The notes under the pieces: generated by a model
The model's database searches: none
Seen by the model: only the letters and a program-made list of their open reading frames with translations
Told to the model about the DNA's origin: nothing
Assembly (NCBI GenBank): GCA_002786205.1
Contig: PEQM01000036.1
Coordinates: 1 to 38,190, forward strand
From: Legionella sp.
Lineage (GTDB): Bacteria > Pseudomonadota > Gammaproteobacteria > Legionellales > Legionellaceae
DNA length: 38,190 nt
Direction of reading: 5' to 3'
Shown here: positions 35,516-38,190 of the stretch, in pieces
How positions within the stretch are numbered: the stretch's first letter is position 1
Layout: the number at the start of each line of letters is the position of its first letter
Translations under genes and position numbers: made by a program

Positions 35516-35743
35516 TTGAGACGCAAGGCTATGGTAGCACATCTTATTCAAAATGCCAGAAAGAAAGCTTACTTTTTTTTAAAGTATATTTTTCATGGTA
35601 CTATTGACAAGATGAAAGTACTCCTGGCTTCTGACAAGAAGGCTGAAAAGCTTCTTACATTCGACCCAAAAAATACGCTTTCATACCTAACCTTTCGCAT
35701 CGGTTATTCAATGCCACAAACCGCTGTTATCATGCGCCTGTAA
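35516..35743 (+). CDS. small basic hypothetical protein, TTG start
   Basis: A TTG at 35516 lies 5 bases after a strong Shine-Dalgarno (AAGGAG). The first ATG, at 35531, is 20 bases from it and thus worse placed. The 75-residue product is rich in Lys and Arg in its first half (RKKAYFFLKY, DKKAEK). No domain, signal peptide or clear membrane helix is seen. It could be a small DNA- or membrane-associated protein, or a truncated gene. The good ribosome site is the main argument that it is translated. Confidence 0.45.
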   Translation: MRRKAMVAHLIQNARKKAYFFLKYIFHGTIDKMKVLLASDKKAEKLLTFDPKNTLSYLTFRIGYSMPQTAVIMRL

Positions 35744-35973
35744 AACAAGAACCGACCTCGCTCATTTTTTTGTTCATCAACAAACTCTAAAACACTATCG
35801 CTATCATCCCCTCGCCTACTTTCAATTGTATTGAGCAATATGAACTTGCTGGTTAACTGCATGTTCCGCATCACAAACAAGATACAAAAAAGACAATATG
35901 ATCATAATATGGATTATTCTATGGTTTTGGGTTAAAATAAAAACATAAGATCCAAAGCCTACGGATATTTCTT

Positions 35974-37431
35974 ATGGATGAAATAATTAAAACAGCCAAT
36001 TCGCCTTCTGAAGCTGAAAATAGTTCTATTTGGCTAATGATAGGCACACTGTATTTAAACTCAGCTTTGTTCAAACGAGGGATAGTCGTCCTGTCACCCA
36101 ACATACCCGAAGAGTCTATTTGTGATGGCGATACTAGCTTTACTCTAAATGCAAGACGATTTTCTTTTTATACTCCTACCAATACTTGCTCACAGAAACC
36201 CCACGCAAGCTCGCTGACTACAGCAAGAGCATTCATCACAGAGCTCACTTCTTATGCCCATCAAACGTCTCAAGATCTAATTCATAATAGAGATCAGTCG
36301 GTATTATTTAATCATAACCGGCGTGAAGAAATTTTTTTACCTCTTCAAATTGCAGAAGAATCAACATACATCTATCCTTGGACAACCAAAGCCATTAAAA
36401 AATTTGAATTTACCGGATTTAAGCGATTTGTTACAGCAGGATGTATGTTTGGTTCTAAACTTCAAGGGATAACCAATGATGAAGAATGTATTGAATTAAT
36501 TAATCACCATTTAATGCTTAGACCTCATCAAAAAATTATGTCTATTGCCTATGATTGTTCGTTAAAAAGTCCCTATGAAGAAGTAATTTTTCATGAGTTT
36601 GAAAAAAATTGTTGTTTAGCCAGGTCATTAACCACTCAAAATGAAACCACGCATCTACTATACCATTTGCCTACCGAAGACTACATCTTGTTTGGCATTA
36701 AATTGGCCTTACAACAAAAAATGACTCTGGCTGCATTAAGAGACTTTATAGAAATAATAATTGCTCATCAACACGAATATCAGGAAAGACTTACTTCTAT
36801 TGCAAACAATCATCATATTGAACTTCAGTTTGGCTCACCCTTTATGCATCTGTTTAGCAAGGAATTAGATTTCACTACCGATGCTATTTTAGCTCAACTT
36901 GACTTTACTCATACTTCCTCAGAAAAAGAATTTGTCAATTCTTGCATTCATAAATTAACTAGCAGCACAGAGAATAATCTTTCCTTAATTTGGCAAGATT
37001 TTATCAATATTGAAACCACTCCCCCTGAGTCTATTGAAGATTTATTTAAAATCGGTAATGCAGTGTTATCTGCTTTAGCATCTCAAGGGCAAGACCACTA
37101 CCAAACCTGCTCTATTCTTCCTTTGTCTGAAAAGCAGATTCAAGTACAATACGAACTGTGTCGAAAAAAAAGAATGGGGATCTCTGCTTCTGTTGAATCC
37201 AATAAATATCCCGCTCAATTCAATATTACAACATTAGATCCTGTAATTACTTATTCCCCAACTACTCAGGGATTACTATTTTATTTTTCACACTCATTAG
37301 GTTTACTTTCCACTTTAGTATCTGAAAAAAAAATTGTCAGCAGAGCATCTTCTCAGCTAAAGTTTTTCCATCCGGAAAAAATCAACCATGATTTAACTGA
37401 ATTACAAGAACAGTACAAACATATTAAATAA
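35974..37431 (+). CDS. unidentified 485-residue protein upstream of a sensor kinase
   Basis: I do not recognise this protein. It is soluble in appearance: no signal peptide, no transmembrane segment. Secondary-structure impression: a mixed N-terminal part to about residue 130 and a central alpha/beta-like core (about 150-300). The core contains FKRFVTAGCMFGSKLQG, YDCSLKSPYEEVIFHEFEKNC and a helical IEIIIAHQHEYQERL. A C-terminal domain (about 310-485) follows. Cys and His are frequent, but no metal motif is clear. Codon use fits the neighbours. It is followed after 73 bases by a PAS histidine kinase in the same direction. A signal-making enzyme, a sensor partner or an effector are all possible; I cannot choose. 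Confidence 0.7.
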   Translation: MDEIIKTANSPSEAENSSIWLMIGTLYLNSALFKRGIVVLSPNIPEESICDGDTSFTLNARRFSFYTPTNTCSQKPHASSLTTARAFITELTSYAHQTSQDLIHNRDQSVLFNHNRREEIFLPLQIAEESTYIYPWTTKAIKKFEFTGFKRFVTAGCMFGSKLQGITNDEECIELINHHLMLRPHQKIMSIAYDCSLKSPYEEVIFHEFEKNCCLARSLTTQNETTHLLYHLPTEDYILFGIKLALQQKMTLAALRDFIEIIIAHQHEYQERLTSIANNHHIELQFGSPFMHLFSKELDFTTDAILAQLDFTHTSSEKEFVNSCIHKLTSSTENNLSLIWQDFINIETTPPESIEDLFKIGNAVLSALASQGQDHYQTCSILPLSEKQIQVQYELCRKKRMGISASVESNKYPAQFNITTLDPVITYSPTTQGLLFYFSHSLGLLSTLVSEKKIVSRASSQLKFFHPEKINHDLTELQEQYKHIK

Positions 37432-37504
37432 TCGCGAAATGATAAGATGAAGATCTAAAAATGAACTAGAATCTACGTATGGCGTGCAACAGGAATAACG
37501 CGGT

Positions 37505-38190
37505 ATGAATCAAAACGAATCTAATAATTCAGAATCCATCTTAATACAGATGGATAAATTACTAGAGAGCAAACTACGTCTTCCGGCCAATACGCAACTT
37601 TTTATTGAACAAATTATAAACTATTATGAAACGCTGTTGTTATGCATGCCTGGTAATGTATATTGGTTAGACAATAATGGGATCGCTGTGGGTTGTAATA
37701 AAAATGTATTAGATATGTTTGGCTTGACATCTATTGAACAGTTTAAAGGATTAAGCTTTGAAGATATGGCAAAAATTGCAAACTGGAGCGATAAAACCAC
37801 TCAATCTTTTAAACAAGACACGCTAGATGTTATAAAAACCGGGGTAGCTAAAACTCAAATAGAAGAACCTCCAATCAATCATAGTAATGGAAAATTGATT
37901 TATTTTTTAACGCACAGGGTTCCTTTAATAGACAAAAACAATCGTGTTCTTGGCGTAGTAGGCATTTCAGTAGACATTACCGAAAGAAAAATACTAGAAA
38001 TGCAAATCAAAAAAGCCAAAGAAGCAGCCGAAGCCGCTAACCTTGCCAAAACCGAATTCATCGCAAACATGAGCCATGACATCAGAACGCCACTAACAGG
38101 AGTCATTGGCTTATCCGAAATACTGGAGCAAACCTTACAAAATCCGGAGGAGAAAGAAAAAGCCCATTTACTGCATGACAGCGGTGAAGA
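37505..38190 (+). CDS. PAS-domain sensor histidine kinase (3' end outside window)
   Basis: The 228 visible codons start at ATG 37505. A short helical N-terminus leads to a PAS domain (about residues 48-165, from MPGNVYWLDNNGIAVGCNK to VVGISVDITERK). A coiled linker rich in Ala and Lys follows, then the dimerisation/phosphoacceptor helix FIANMSHDIRTPLTGVIGLSEIL with the phosphorylated His191. There is no membrane segment so far, so it is probably a cytosolic sensor. The ATPase domain and any receiver domain are beyond the window. The PAS motif is of a kind common in Legionellales hybrid kinases. Confidence 0.88.
   Translation, partial: MNQNESNNSESILIQMDKLLESKLRLPANTQLFIEQIINYYETLLLCMPGNVYWLDNNGIAVGCNKNVLDMFGLTSIEQFKGLSFEDMAKIANWSDKTTQSFKQDTLDVIKTGVAKTQIEEPPINHSNGKLIYFLTHRVPLIDKNNRVLGVVGISVDITERKILEMQIKKAKEAAEAANLAKTEFIANMSHDIRTPLTGVIGLSEILEQTLQNPEEKEKAHLLHDSGE

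Overview
The window looks like a chromosomal segment of a Legionella-type gammaproteobacterium (order Legionellales). The codon use is AT-leaning and favours TTA, AAA and GAT. The housekeeping blocks are gammaproteobacterial: def-fmt-rsmB facing a LysM gene followed by dprA-smg-topA, and radC facing coaBC-dut-algC. Among these lie genes typical of Legionella: an ankyrin-repeat protein, an exported papain-like protease, and a PAS histidine kinase with a 'MPGNVYWLD' sensor motif. I assign the genus from this combination, not from a search.

Layout. Positions 1-350 hold a tRNA-Pro(GGG) on the minus strand with a clear promoter. Then come glutaryl-CoA dehydrogenase (minus), a small lipoprotein and an exported C1 cysteine protease (plus). 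From 3203 to 9754 a minus-strand series reads, in transcription order, def, fmt, rsmB, an orphan parB-like gene, dacB (PBP4 with a long C-terminal extension) and an exported metallophosphoesterase. From 9835 the plus strand carries LysM protein, dprA, smg, topA and a small hypothetical protein. After a 390-base gap with two decayed palindromic repeats comes a compact biotin-independent malonate decarboxylase operon (15647-21548): mdcA, a fused mdcC-mdcD, mdcE, mdcG, mdcB, mdcH. An atypical class A beta-lactamase-fold protein follows. Next is a polyprenyl-phosphate type glycosyltransferase meeting, tail to tail, a YdjC-type deacetylase and an EamA transporter. Then come rdgB, a TPR-methyltransferase fusion and a Kua/TMEM189/CarF-like desaturase (plus); an ankyrin protein, a hotdog thioesterase, algC, dut and coaBC (minus); radC and a small membrane protein (plus); and wrbA (minus).

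The last 3 kb is the least explained part. It contains a start-less gene remnant and a gene-poor stretch with three perfect DnaA boxes and one near-match around a very AT-rich segment. After that come a 75-codon TTG-start ORF whose ribosome site touches a DnaA box, a 485-residue protein I cannot identify, and the start of a PAS histidine kinase cut by the window edge.

Working together: MdcB makes the triphosphoribosyl-dephospho-CoA precursor and MdcG attaches it to the MdcC domain. MdcH loads malonate, and MdcA/MdcD/MdcE exchange acetyl for malonyl and decarboxylate it. The glycosyltransferase, deacetylase and EamA protein could form an envelope sugar-modification route. def, fmt and rsmB serve translation; dut, rdgB, topA, dprA and radC serve nucleotide hygiene and DNA handling. 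I see no insertion sequence, CRISPR array or phage. The strongest candidates for novelty are the MdcC-MdcD fusion, the DnaA-box cluster, the beta-lactamase-like protein without the usual omega-loop glutamate, the sugar-modification triad, and the orphan protein beside the kinase.
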